This document shows positions 7,381 to 16,088 of a DNA stretch of 40,682 nt, in pieces. Under the pieces are notes generated by a model, which was given only the letters and a program-made list of their open reading frames with translations, had not been told where the DNA came from and ran no database searches. Source of the stretch: Promethearchaeum sp. (GTDB taxonomy: Archaea; Asgardarchaeota; Lokiarchaeia; Sigyniarchaeales; Promethearchaeaceae); assembly GCA_030613185.1 (NCBI GenBank), contig JAUWMK010000002.1, forward strand, positions 1 through 40,682, given 5' to 3'. Made by a program: the position numbers and the translations under genes. Within the stretch, counting starts at the first letter, position 1. Every line of letters begins with the position of its first letter.

Positions 7381-8964
7381 TTAATTCCTTCCAAAATAGC
7401 CGTAATAAACCATCATCCAATATGGTAGGCTAAAAGATGCGCCATGATATTGTGTTATAGTTTGATTGGTAATATATTGATTGGATCCCTCCTCTGTAAA
7501 CGGATTTCGGTTCCAAAGTATTTTATTGGGTCGAGACATCTCAACAGTAGCAGGTTTTAAGTATCTAGTTTTAAATATCCCATCCATTAAACCGTATGTA
7601 GCCCATTGATACATTGTTCCAAGTGCAGTTGTATCTACGAAATTTTTCCATTTAGCAATATTCGGATCTATTTCTAACCATTCTGCACCCTTTTCTTCCC
7701 TTGAAATTGTCCGATTTTGACCTCCGAATGTTGTGTCATATGGACATAAATCAAATTCTACAAAGCGCCAGAGTTGATCTTTTACATCCCATGCAATTTT
7801 ATCGAGATCATAATTTGGTTCAACATCAGAACTACGCATCTCACACATTGCAAGATAAACTGAGTTAAGAAATGCATTACGATGCCCTTTGAATGCAGGA
7901 TGTGTTGATTCTTCATAATTATTGACATAAATATCAATGATTTCTTGATCATCTTCCACTAACATTAACCCAAATATAACGCAGAGCTCGAAATAGTTTG
8001 AATAATAATTATCAATAAGATCCGAATCTCCAATGGAGGGATATTTTGTAATGTATTTTTCTGTAAATAAATAGTAATCATAGATCTGCTTATACCGTGC
8101 ATTTTTAGGATAAGCAATAGTCGCCATCCTCATAACCAATAATTTCCATTGCCCTTGAGTTGGCCATTGAAAGTGGACACCGTTTGGGCGCCCATCACCA
8201 GATACTTCTTGCCAAAAAGATTTCAACATCCCTTCTGTAAATTGTCCAATTATTAATTTTGTAATGTTTTGAATATAAGGATTATCTACTAGTTTTAAAC
8301 AAGCAGCCATGGCCATAAAATAACCAGCTAATTCATCTTTACTTGTGTAAAGTCTACATCTCCATTGAGAATATTTTCCTGTTCCATTAAAATGCCTGAA
8401 ATATTCATCAAAAAGCCATGTATAATTACCATCATTTCTCATCTCTGGTGATGCATAAAAACGCGCGATTGCTGTTCCAGGGTAATCTGGGCCTAGTCCA
8501 CCATTGGGAACTTCAATCAGCATTTGTAATCCTGTGAGCATCTTTTTAATTAATCTTAGAGCATCATTTTTTTCAGAGCCTTCAGCAAGAGAAGCATATC
8601 GTAAACATGTGGCAGTTAAAGCTTCAGATGTATGCAAAGCACCATTATCATCTGAATGGTAAATTATTGGTTTTCCTGTTGTAGCATTAAATGTTACAAC
8701 CTGTGAGAGATTAATAGGGATATGATATTCCTCTTGCAAAAATTCAAATTCATTGGCAATAGAGCGCAATTCTGTTTCGTTTATATCTTCAAGTGGATAA
8801 AATTCATCTGTTGAGGGTTCCGCTTCATAAATATAAGAAGTTAAATCGGCGACAATATAGAAATAAAAACCAAAATATCCAGCGAACAGTATTATCGGTA
8901 TTAATACCAAGCCAGTAATAAGGGTTGAATTTCTTTTGATGTTTTTCTTTTTTTGAATTCTCAT
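7381..8964 (-). CDS. Anchored exported alpha-hairpin protein, A subunit of unit 2 (paralogue of 10744-12270)
   Basis: This protein has 527 residues. A basic N-terminus and one hydrophobic segment (about 14-36) anchor a large extracellular region with several N-glycosylation sequons (NLS, NAT, NYT, NGT, NQT). Repeated helix-turn-helix stretches (DNGALHTSEALTATCLRYAS; YTSKDELAGYFMAMAACLKLV) suggest an (alpha/alpha) toroid like six-hairpin glycosidases. It shares with its paralogue HIPINLS/HIPLNFS, VPNGGLGPDYxG, NGTGxYSxWR, YTSxDE, NYYxN/NYYAF, HRNAFxN and WNRNPF/WESNPF. Conserved acids in SDDNG and SKDE are catalytic candidates (inference). GAGG precedes ATG 8964 with 8-base spacing, so it can start translation independently. 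A sugar- or polymer-processing enzyme is possible but unproven. Confidence 0.78.
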   Translation of the reverse strand: MRIQKKKNIKRNSTLITGLVLIPIILFAGYFGFYFYIVADLTSYIYEAEPSTDEFYPLEDINETELRSIANEFEFLQEEYHIPINLSQVVTFNATTGKPIIYHSDDNGALHTSEALTATCLRYASLAEGSEKNDALRLIKKMLTGLQMLIEVPNGGLGPDYPGTAIARFYASPEMRNDGNYTWLFDEYFRHFNGTGKYSQWRCRLYTSKDELAGYFMAMAACLKLVDNPYIQNITKLIIGQFTEGMLKSFWQEVSGDGRPNGVHFQWPTQGQWKLLVMRMATIAYPKNARYKQIYDYYLFTEKYITKYPSIGDSDLIDNYYSNYFELCVIFGLMLVEDDQEIIDIYVNNYEESTHPAFKGHRNAFLNSVYLAMCEMRSSDVEPNYDLDKIAWDVKDQLWRFVEFDLCPYDTTFGGQNRTISREEKGAEWLEIDPNIAKWKNFVDTTALGTMYQWATYGLMDGIFKTRYLKPATVEMSRPNKILWNRNPFTEEGSNQYITNQTITQYHGASFSLPYWMMVYYGYFGRN

Positions 8965-9103
8965 TTAATTAGCCTCAATAATTTTTAATGATTAGATCTA
9001 TGCTATTGGATTTTAAAATTGCTTCCTTTTAGCATTAGGAAATATATTAGATGAATAATAATTGTCATAATTTCCTTCAAAAAACAAAAAAATAGTTATG
9101 AAA

Positions 9104-10744
9104 TTAGTAAAAAACAGAGATAATATAAAAAATTGAAGTTAGAATTGAACATCCAACGAAAATTGATAACCTAAAGAGAATATTTCTTCTTAAATTTTGA
9201 ATTTTAGAATGTATTTGCTCATCATCTTGTAATTTAAAAAAGAAGTTTTCATAATTCGTAGAGAACTTCAGAAATCCTTGCGGTTTTAGATATATCCTCC
9301 ATAATAGATAGAAAATAACTCCTGAAAAAAGGACAAAAATCAAAACTTTATAATAAAATCCAGAAAAAGTTGTAGGAGTTAATATTATTATGGAAAGAAA
9401 ATTAAGAATCATCATAGCAGGCAAAATTACAATAATAAGGTAATCGTAAACATCGCATTGGTTAAGGTCGGAAATTAACTTTGATTGATTTCCTTCATTT
9501 TCCGAAAAATATGAAATATCTCTAAAACAAGCAAATGATCTTTTATCCGATAACCCTTTTTTTTCCTCGATATTCGAATTTGAAGATGGAAATTCAACCT
9601 TAAGAAAATCCTTTTTAATACCTTTTGTGATTAGTAATAATCCTGATAAAAATAATGGTAATCTCAAAATTCCTCCGGCATAAAAATTAAAAACTCTACT
9701 GAGTATGGCAATTGTAATAAAAATTAATCCAATAATCAATCTTGTTTCAAACAGTTTTTTAATCTTGAATTTCGCTTGTTTCTGAACAATTTGTCCTGGA
9801 TTTTCGTTTTTTATATTAAAATATTCCAAAAGTTTTGAAATGTCTGATTGTTTTTTTCCCTTCTTTTTTATCGAAATGAATTTGATGATATACCTCTTCT
9901 CATTGTTATGAATTTCTAGGTAGGATATTGGAGAAAGAATCAGTATCATTAACACAAATAAATTAACGACCACTTGCAACATGAAATACCAACCTGTAAT
10001 TAAACCCCGATCGAAAGCCATAGGATTCAAAAGATATGCAAAGGCATCAATCCCTAAATACCAGATATGAATTCCTAATGGAAATATCCATAAAAATCGA
10101 ACTCCAGTTTTTGTGTTTGAGATAAATACGGCAGTTATATTTTCTTTTGGGATTTCTGTATAATTCTTCATAGAGAAACGTTTTTCACAAATAACATAAC
10201 TTTCTTTTGTTTCTTCAAATATTATGTTTTTGGGGGAAAATATTGCATAAAGCATAAGCCCAACTGCATAAAAAATTGGGAAGAAACTTGTTGCGTAGAA
10301 AAGAGAAGGTCCTCCCAGATATATCCAATTTCCCTTTTCATTTTCAAAGCTAAAATCTGCCCCCCACTCTATATACTGAATTATTGCAACAATAATTAAT
10401 AATATTGAACACAGTAATTGAAACCAAGCGAAATTTGATATTTTTATTTCTTTTTCAGTCTTATACTTATAACCATCAAGTTCTTTCTTAATTTTAAATG
10501 AAGGAGTGTTTTCAAAGAGATTTGACTTAGGAGTAATACCTTTTATTAATACTACAATGCCAATAATGAACATAATAATCCATAACAAAAAGGTTAGATT
10601 TACATCTACCCACCCGGCTTCAATTTCAATATTGATTACAATAAGTGGAGGATTAATTTTTGCCCCAAGTAAAATAATACTTATAATTACAAGAATTAAT
10701 CCAGTTCCAAGAGATATATATTGGTTTTGCTTTGGTTTTTCCAC
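9104..10744 (-). CDS. Polytopic membrane protein, B subunit of unit 1
   Basis: This protein has 546 residues and about nine hydrophobic segments. It is a paralogue of the protein at 5931-7379 but with an extra N-terminal helix pair. Between helices lie polar beta-rich units (FEETKESYVICEKRFSMKNYTEIP...AVFISNTKTG; LEIHNNEKRYIIKFISIKKK) that may be membrane-proximal PH-like domains. I chose GTG 10744 because it overlaps the upstream stop (TAGTG) behind a strong GGGAGGGG Shine-Dalgarno; the longer frame from 10810 would overlap the A gene by 67 bases and add a sequence without family support. The stop/start overlap means it is translated with the A protein at 10744-12270, and they probably act together at the membrane. 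The function is unknown. Confidence 0.8.
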   Translation of the reverse strand: MEKPKQNQYISLGTGLILVIISIILLGAKINPPLIVINIEIEAGWVDVNLTFLLWIIMFIIGIVVLIKGITPKSNLFENTPSFKIKKELDGYKYKTEKEIKISNFAWFQLLCSILLIIVAIIQYIEWGADFSFENEKGNWIYLGGPSLFYATSFFPIFYAVGLMLYAIFSPKNIIFEETKESYVICEKRFSMKNYTEIPKENITAVFISNTKTGVRFLWIFPLGIHIWYLGIDAFAYLLNPMAFDRGLITGWYFMLQVVVNLFVLMILILSPISYLEIHNNEKRYIIKFISIKKKGKKQSDISKLLEYFNIKNENPGQIVQKQAKFKIKKLFETRLIIGLIFITIAILSRVFNFYAGGILRLPLFLSGLLLITKGIKKDFLKVEFPSSNSNIEEKKGLSDKRSFACFRDISYFSENEGNQSKLISDLNQCDVYDYLIIVILPAMMILNFLSIIILTPTTFSGFYYKVLIFVLFSGVIFYLLWRIYLKPQGFLKFSTNYENFFFKLQDDEQIHSKIQNLRRNILFRLSIFVGCSILTSIFYIISVFY

Positions 10745-12270
10745 TAAATCCCCTCCCTTATTCCTTCTGGTTTTATAGAACCAAATGCTCTTGCCATCCA
10801 ATAAACACAAGTAAAACTAAAACCTGGAAGCTCATATGTTGGATCAATCCTCGGTTCGCGCGGTGAAAATGGATTGCTTTCCCAAATGAAAATATCGCCA
10901 TTCATATATTCACAAGTTAGAGGTTTTTGAAAGAAAATTTTATCTTCTTTCGCCTCACTAAAAATCGGACGATAAATTGAACCATAAGGAGTGTTTTGAA
11001 AGAAATCAAAGAGAATTTCAACATTATCAACAGGGACGTAATCAGATGGAATTTCCAAATAACCATTATATCTATCCGGCATATGCGTCAAATCATAACG
11101 CATAAGCTGATCTTCTACATCTCGTTCAAGTATCATATTTTCATTAGCTTCATAATTAAGTGTAAGGTAAATTGCGTTATAGAAAGCGTTTCGATGATTT
11201 TCAGTGAATTTCCACATATTATTCTGGTAAATTTTTAGGTAAAGATCATGTAAAACTGGTTCTTCTTCCAATAAAATCAAAGCAAACTGTATGTGTGTTC
11301 CAAATGCAAATGCATAGTAATTTGAAACTGATTCTTGGGCACCACCTTCCTTTGACCAAAATGCATAAAACTCATCTGCAGCATACCTATAATAATATTT
11401 TTCATATTTTTCTGGTATCGCTAATGCAGCCATTTTTAGTAATAAGCACACCCATGTACCACTCATAAATGCTCTTGATTTCTGGTCCACCCCAGTTGGA
11501 CCTCCATGCCAATCAATACCCAAAAAGTTAGTATTAATCATATAATTTGCAAGTTGGTCTATCATGAGTGTTACTAATTCTTGCACATCGGGTTCGTTTA
11601 CATACTTTAAAATTAATGCTAACCCTGAATAAACGCCACTATATTCATCCAAAGAGGTATAACACCGCCAACGCCAATCAGAATAGATTCCAGTTCCATT
11701 GTGATGCTGATCATTCTCATCAAAATACCATTGAGCAATGTCCTTATTTTCAGGATTTGCCCATCCTCGAGCCAATATCCCACTATATTCTGGACCTAAC
11801 CCTCCGTTTGGTACTGCTAACATCATTGACATTCCATGTAGCAATTTCCTAACAACGCGTAAAGCATCTTCTTTTAAAGTAGCATTATTATCATTGACTG
11901 CAGCCACATATTTAAAAACATATCCTGTTACCGCTAAGCCGGTCCATTGCCCCCCATTATCCGAATATGCGTACCGAGAGATATTTGTACAATTTCCATC
12001 TGTAAAGATTGTTGATGTGGAAAAATTGAGTGGAATATGAAAATCTTCATATCTTTCGTCAAAATAATCAGCCATTTCTGCAAAACGTGAATAATTTGCA
12101 TTTATAAAAGTGCTTGGATCTGGCTCAGATAGATATGTAAACTCCACCATTTGATCAAACATGCTAACCGTATTTGATATGTAAATCCCAAGAAAAGTTA
12201 TAGGAGATAAACTTAAAAGTATGATTAATATTGATTTTAATTTGTAATTTTTATGTTCACGTATTTTCAT
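10744..12270 (-). CDS. Anchored exported alpha-hairpin protein, A subunit of unit 1
   Basis: This protein has 508 residues. It has a basic start, a membrane anchor at about 12-33, then an extracellular domain with many sequons (NYS, NFS, NCT, NIS, NAT, NGT). It is a clear paralogue of 7381-8964 through the VPNGGLGPEYSG, SDNGGQWTG, HHNGTGIYSDWRWR, YTSLDEYSG, SNYYAF and NHRNAFYNAIYL blocks. The repeated helical hairpins suggest an (alpha/alpha) toroid enzyme fold. Its first helix pair carries DNG and the third carries SLDE, both conserved. It is first in the minus-strand A-B-A-B array. A TATA-like AATTTATAA centred about 27 bases before ATG 12270, and the lack of a Shine-Dalgarno, fit a leaderless mRNA. 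I do not recognise a named family. Confidence 0.78.
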   Translation of the reverse strand: MKIREHKNYKLKSILIILLSLSPITFLGIYISNTVSMFDQMVEFTYLSEPDPSTFINANYSRFAEMADYFDERYEDFHIPLNFSTSTIFTDGNCTNISRYAYSDNGGQWTGLAVTGYVFKYVAAVNDNNATLKEDALRVVRKLLHGMSMMLAVPNGGLGPEYSGILARGWANPENKDIAQWYFDENDQHHNGTGIYSDWRWRCYTSLDEYSGVYSGLALILKYVNEPDVQELVTLMIDQLANYMINTNFLGIDWHGGPTGVDQKSRAFMSGTWVCLLLKMAALAIPEKYEKYYYRYAADEFYAFWSKEGGAQESVSNYYAFAFGTHIQFALILLEEEPVLHDLYLKIYQNNMWKFTENHRNAFYNAIYLTLNYEANENMILERDVEDQLMRYDLTHMPDRYNGYLEIPSDYVPVDNVEILFDFFQNTPYGSIYRPIFSEAKEDKIFFQKPLTCEYMNGDIFIWESNPFSPREPRIDPTYELPGFSFTCVYWMARAFGSIKPEGIREGI

Positions 12271-12339
12271 TGCATGTGATTTGTTTTTGAATAATTTATA
12301 ATAATCTATTTTTATTAGGTTTTGATTTATTTAATTATA
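12271..12339. promoter_or_regulatory. Compact divergent promoter between the A-B array and the phosphatase gene
   Basis: Only 69 bases separate two divergent start codons (ATG 12270 minus, GTG 12340 plus). The AT-rich core AATTTATAATAAT at 12293-12305 can serve as a TATA element in both directions. Its distance to the minus start suits leaderless transcription. Shared control of the array and the phosphatase is inferred. Confidence 0.45.
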
Positions 12340-13941
12340 GTGTCAAATAATCTTGGAAAAAAACAACATCTAAAACCTAATTTTAGAATTCTAGGTCAAA
12401 TTTTAATATCTCTTATATTTATTATAGTTTTTATTATTGAATTTGTAATTATTTTTGAATTATCGGATGATAATTTCTTACCGGGAGTTAGATTCGATTT
12501 TTTTGGAATTGAATTGGCAATAATACCAATTTTGATTATCGTTTGCTTATTTTTAACAAGCACTTTAACCTTTGGATTAATATTCTCACTGAAAACAATT
12601 ATTCAAAGCATAAAAAAGAGAGAAATGAAAAAGTATAAAGCGCCATTCATTGCACTTTTTTTAATATTAGGTATATCATTTATCAGTTTACAATATTATT
12701 ATCCTATTTGGCCTGGAGATCTTGGTGTACCTCCTAAATTTGGACCTTATATTGGATATTATGGAGAAAGTGATATGATCATTTCTTGGGATTGTAATTA
12801 TGAAGAAACATTCACACTTCTTTGGGGTACTAATCCTGATGATTTATCAAATGAAAAAATATCTAATATTCAAAATTGGAACGATAATGATAAAATTTTC
12901 CACCACACAGTTATTTTAGAATCGTTGAATCCCGGAGATGATTATTATTATAGCATCCCTCAATTTTCTAAAGAAATTTATAGTTTTAAAACAGCACCAT
13001 CTATTGATTCTGGTGAAGAAGTTGTATTTACAATAGTTGGAGACACGCAAGCTGGGTATAGTATTCCGAAGAAAAATATTGAATTAATGTTAGAGGATCC
13101 AGATGGTTTAGATTTTACTTGCATTGCAGGAGATCTTGTTAATAGAGTAGATAAAATTAATGAATGGACACTTCTTTTTAATAGAAACACATATGGAAGA
13201 ATCTCGAGTTCCGTTCCATGGATGAATGCTCCTGGAAATCATGAATTATCCTGTGAATATGGAGATTGTGGATTTCGCGAAAATTACAAGCTTTTCTTTC
13301 AATATGAATATCCCGGAAACAAGGTAGTCCTTGAAGATACTCCAGATTATGGTCTTTATTATTCATATAATTATTCAAATGTTCATATGGTTGCATTGGA
13401 TAACTTTCAAAATGAAACATTTACAAGATCTCAAGGAAAAAATACAGGATCCTATTTTACTGGAGCACAATTAGAATGGCTTGAGGAAGATCTTTCAAGA
13501 AATAGTGATATGTGGATATTTATATATTTTCATGTCCCTATGTATTCAATGGGGGATTATGCATCAAATATCGATATAATTAACCAACTTGAACCTATTT
13601 TTAATAAATACCAAGTGGATGCGGTGTTTTATGGACATGACCATCACTTTGAATCATTCTTGGTTAACAATACTTATCACTTTGTGGTCGGAGGAGGTGG
13701 CACCTCGGTTGATCCCATGATGGATATTGAAGATTACGGTGACAGAGCATGGAATGAGTTTCAGTTAAATATAAGCGAAACAGATGGTCAATTTGATTCA
13801 GTTTATGGGAGTGAATACCAACTATTTGGTGAATTAAGCAATCATTATCTGAAAGTAAAAGTCCATGGAAGCACAACAACATTCACAGCCATTCGTTCTT
13901 CCGATGGAAGCACCATTGTTGAATATGTTTTAGAGCGGTAA
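12340..13941 (+). CDS. Membrane-anchored purple-acid-phosphatase-like metallophosphoesterase
   Basis: This protein has 533 residues. Three hydrophobic segments lie in the first about 120 residues, then an external part. First comes a fibronectin-like PAP N-domain (GPYIGYYGESDMIISW ... LESLNPGDDYYYSIP ... YSFKTAPS). The calcineurin-like metal site follows, with motifs in order GDTQAG, GDLVNR, GNHE, YFHVPMYS and GHDHHFE. These supply the expected Asp, Asp, Asn, His, His ligands. The usual tyrosine of GDxxY in true purple PAPs is not evident in GDLVNR, so it may be colourless or use other metals. GTG 12340 is preferred to TTG 12322; no clear Shine-Dalgarno is present. It probably releases phosphate from external substrates, diester or monoester. 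A 3' copy lies at 16568-16733. Confidence 0.87.
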   Translation: MSNNLGKKQHLKPNFRILGQILISLIFIIVFIIEFVIIFELSDDNFLPGVRFDFFGIELAIIPILIIVCLFLTSTLTFGLIFSLKTIIQSIKKREMKKYKAPFIALFLILGISFISLQYYYPIWPGDLGVPPKFGPYIGYYGESDMIISWDCNYEETFTLLWGTNPDDLSNEKISNIQNWNDNDKIFHHTVILESLNPGDDYYYSIPQFSKEIYSFKTAPSIDSGEEVVFTIVGDTQAGYSIPKKNIELMLEDPDGLDFTCIAGDLVNRVDKINEWTLLFNRNTYGRISSSVPWMNAPGNHELSCEYGDCGFRENYKLFFQYEYPGNKVVLEDTPDYGLYYSYNYSNVHMVALDNFQNETFTRSQGKNTGSYFTGAQLEWLEEDLSRNSDMWIFIYFHVPMYSMGDYASNIDIINQLEPIFNKYQVDAVFYGHDHHFESFLVNNTYHFVVGGGGTSVDPMMDIEDYGDRAWNEFQLNISETDGQFDSVYGSEYQLFGELSNHYLKVKVHGSTTTFTAIRSSDGSTIVEYVLER

Positions 13942-13949
13942 AAAAGTGT
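13784..13949 (+). repeat. Direct repeat, copy 1 (3' end of the phosphatase gene)
   Basis: These 166 bases cover the last 52 codons, the stop and 8 bases beyond. They recur at 16568-16733 in the same orientation with, by my count, 13 mismatches and no gaps (about 92% identity). Confidence 0.9.
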
Positions 13950-13960
13950 CAGATGATATC

Positions 13961-14000
13961 TTACACCCTTTAGGAGGAAGAATTTATCTTCTTTGTGTAA
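13961..14000 (+). terminator. Hairpin and A/T tract after the phosphatase gene
   Basis: The outer arms TTACAC (13961-13966) and GTGTAA (13995-14000) enclose an inner stem GAAG/CTTC (13977-13980, 13988-13991), with wobble extensions. A8 and TTTT follow at once. It may be a terminator or mRNA 3' structure. The rest of 14001-14147 holds nothing I can assign. Confidence 0.4.
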
Positions 14001-14147
14001 AAAAAATTTTCCCCAGTGCAGTCTTTTTACTTTAAAGAAATAAAATCAAATTTTAATTCTCGATCTTGCTTCTTTTGTTCATTGAATAGAAAAACGGAAT
14101 ATGCTATTTGAATCTTCAATCCTATCTTAAAATTTATGCAAATCTGG

Positions 14148-16088
14148 TTAACCACTCAGTTGAAAAGAATTGAGAAGTAATTTTTTGATATTTATACCAT
14201 CTTCTTTGTTCACAAGACAATTATAGCGAAAAGAATACGATAAAATCTCCTTAGAACGAAATTGATTTTCATTGAATTTCTTGAGAAAATTCTTGATTTT
14301 AAATTGTGCCAAATAACTGCTCCCTTTGAAAATATAACAAATCACAAAAGGCGGGGCTCTGGCTATAGTTAAAAAATTATCTCCAAATTTCGCACGATCA
14401 AAGGATCCTGAGAAAAATTCTGTACAAAACGCATTCATAGCTGATAAAAACCCACTCAGCAACTGCCCATGGATCTTTAATGAATGTGAGAAGGAATATT
14501 TATAAAATGCTGTACCCGTTTCATTCATAATTACAAATAATAAGGGTTGCTCTTCTTTGACTTCACTTTCTGTATGGCCTTTCTCTAGGTTCATAATAGA
14601 TATTTGCTCATGAATTCCGGAATATTGAATCCGTTCCGATAATCCCGCATTGAACTTTTTCATTTCCAATAATTTTGATTCTTCTTTTAATAAGTTATCA
14701 TGTTCGTTTGACACATAAATCGCCAGTTTCGTGAGACCATTCTTTTCCGCGATTTTTTGCGCTTTTATCAAGAATTTCCGACTTTCGATCAAATCAAGGG
14801 TGACTAATGATAATTTTGCGCGTAATAAATAAGATTCACCAAATAAAGAATGCGATCCATATTTTTCTGCTATTTTCTGTAATCGCTCTATTAACTCGCT
14901 AATTTCGCCTATAATTTCTTGTTCATTCGTTATTTTAAGATCTGCGATTAATAGATCACATAAATTTATAATTACGTGAATCATATAATCATATTCATAA
15001 TTTTCTTCTTGAACTAGGTCAAGAAGCATTGTTTGGGCTTGATATCGATCGCGGGCTCGATGACTTGCTTTTAACATAATGGCTTGTGCAATTTTGTATC
15101 GAAAAATTACGGCTTTTGAATTTTCAATGTCTGCAATTTTTCCAAACTGAAGTAGATACTGTTGTGCTTGTTCAATATTCTTCTGTTCTAACAAGGTTCG
15201 AATAATATTAAAATAATAATGTGTCAATTTGTAATTATTTCCAAGTTTTTCACCAATGTTTATTGCTTGTAATAAATATTGCTGGGATTGTTCTAAATCA
15301 CCCAATTGGCGGTAAATATTTCCAATATTATCAAGGACTGAACATCTTGGAGAAAGGTTTTCTGTTACACTGATTTCAGTAATTTTTTTAAAATAATGTA
15401 ATGCTTCTTGAAAATCCCCCCTTTTCTCATAAACAAATCCAATATTATTGTAGATTGCAATTAACAATTCGATTGCATTAATTTCTTGACAAATAGACAA
15501 CGCTGAAAATAAACAATTTAATCCCACATCAATTTTTCCCTGGTCATTATATATTACTGATTTCGCAATCAAGAGACTTGCTGTTTCTTTTTTATTACCA
15601 AATTTTTTTTGTTTTTGTAAGAGCTCATCCAGAAGATGTATCAAATTTTCATAGTTCCCTTTCTGCCATAAAATACCACTATAATACACTCCTAGCATTG
15701 CTTCTCGTTTTGTAAGTTCTTTCTGTGTAATATCTGGCAATGTAGCTATTAACCGGTGTCCAAGATCGTGATATTCTAATGCTTTTTCCAATTTACCCAA
15801 TCGGAAAAATGACTTTATACATTCAATCACAAAATCTAAGGAAATAAGGGGAAAATCCTTTATTTGACATTCTTGATAATTTTTTAATAAAATTACTAAC
15901 GCATCATGTAATTTTCCTTCTAAATTCAGTATTCTACTTTGTTCAAGTTTTATTAGAAAGTAATTTTGCTTAGTTTGGTCAAGATCATCCTCTATTTCCT
16001 GAATAATTTGTAAAGCTTCCTTAAATTTGCGAAGATTTACTAAATTTTTGATTTCTTCATATTTTTCCGCAAAGTCGAACAGCAACAT
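14148..16088 (-). CDS. TPR-repeat protein with C-terminal Asgard-type small alpha/beta domain
   Basis: This protein has 646 residues. Residues 1 to about 480 are tandem tetratricopeptide helical hairpins, clearest at about 205-300 (IYNNIGFVYEKRGDFQEALHYF; VLDNIGNIYRQLGDLEQSQQYL). TPR arrays bind peptides and scaffold complexes. The last about 130 residues form a different domain (LLFVIMNETGTAFYKYSF ... GFLSAMNAFCTEFFSGSFDRAKFGDN ... VICYIFKGSSYLAQFKI). Its F-xx-xGxxxYxYxF, GFLSA and LDRAKF-like features recall a longin/roadblock-like module I associate with Asgard proteins. No signal peptide is present, so it is cytoplasmic. ATG 16088 is oddly close to its GGAGGG (one base or less); TTG at the next codon is an alternative. 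It may be a GTPase-pathway scaffold. Confidence 0.75.
   Translation of the reverse strand: MLLFDFAEKYEEIKNLVNLRKFKEALQIIQEIEDDLDQTKQNYFLIKLEQSRILNLEGKLHDALVILLKNYQECQIKDFPLISLDFVIECIKSFFRLGKLEKALEYHDLGHRLIATLPDITQKELTKREAMLGVYYSGILWQKGNYENLIHLLDELLQKQKKFGNKKETASLLIAKSVIYNDQGKIDVGLNCLFSALSICQEINAIELLIAIYNNIGFVYEKRGDFQEALHYFKKITEISVTENLSPRCSVLDNIGNIYRQLGDLEQSQQYLLQAINIGEKLGNNYKLTHYYFNIIRTLLEQKNIEQAQQYLLQFGKIADIENSKAVIFRYKIAQAIMLKASHRARDRYQAQTMLLDLVQEENYEYDYMIHVIINLCDLLIADLKITNEQEIIGEISELIERLQKIAEKYGSHSLFGESYLLRAKLSLVTLDLIESRKFLIKAQKIAEKNGLTKLAIYVSNEHDNLLKEESKLLEMKKFNAGLSERIQYSGIHEQISIMNLEKGHTESEVKEEQPLLFVIMNETGTAFYKYSFSHSLKIHGQLLSGFLSAMNAFCTEFFSGSFDRAKFGDNFLTIARAPPFVICYIFKGSSYLAQFKIKNFLKKFNENQFRSKEILSYSFRYNCLVNKEDGINIKKLLLNSFQLSG

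Noticed and set aside
10744-10810. Upstream start (10810) for the B1 membrane protein
   Set aside because: It would overlap the A1 gene by 67 bases; the GTG overlapping the A1 stop has a strong GGGAGGGG site and mirrors the arrangement in unit 2.
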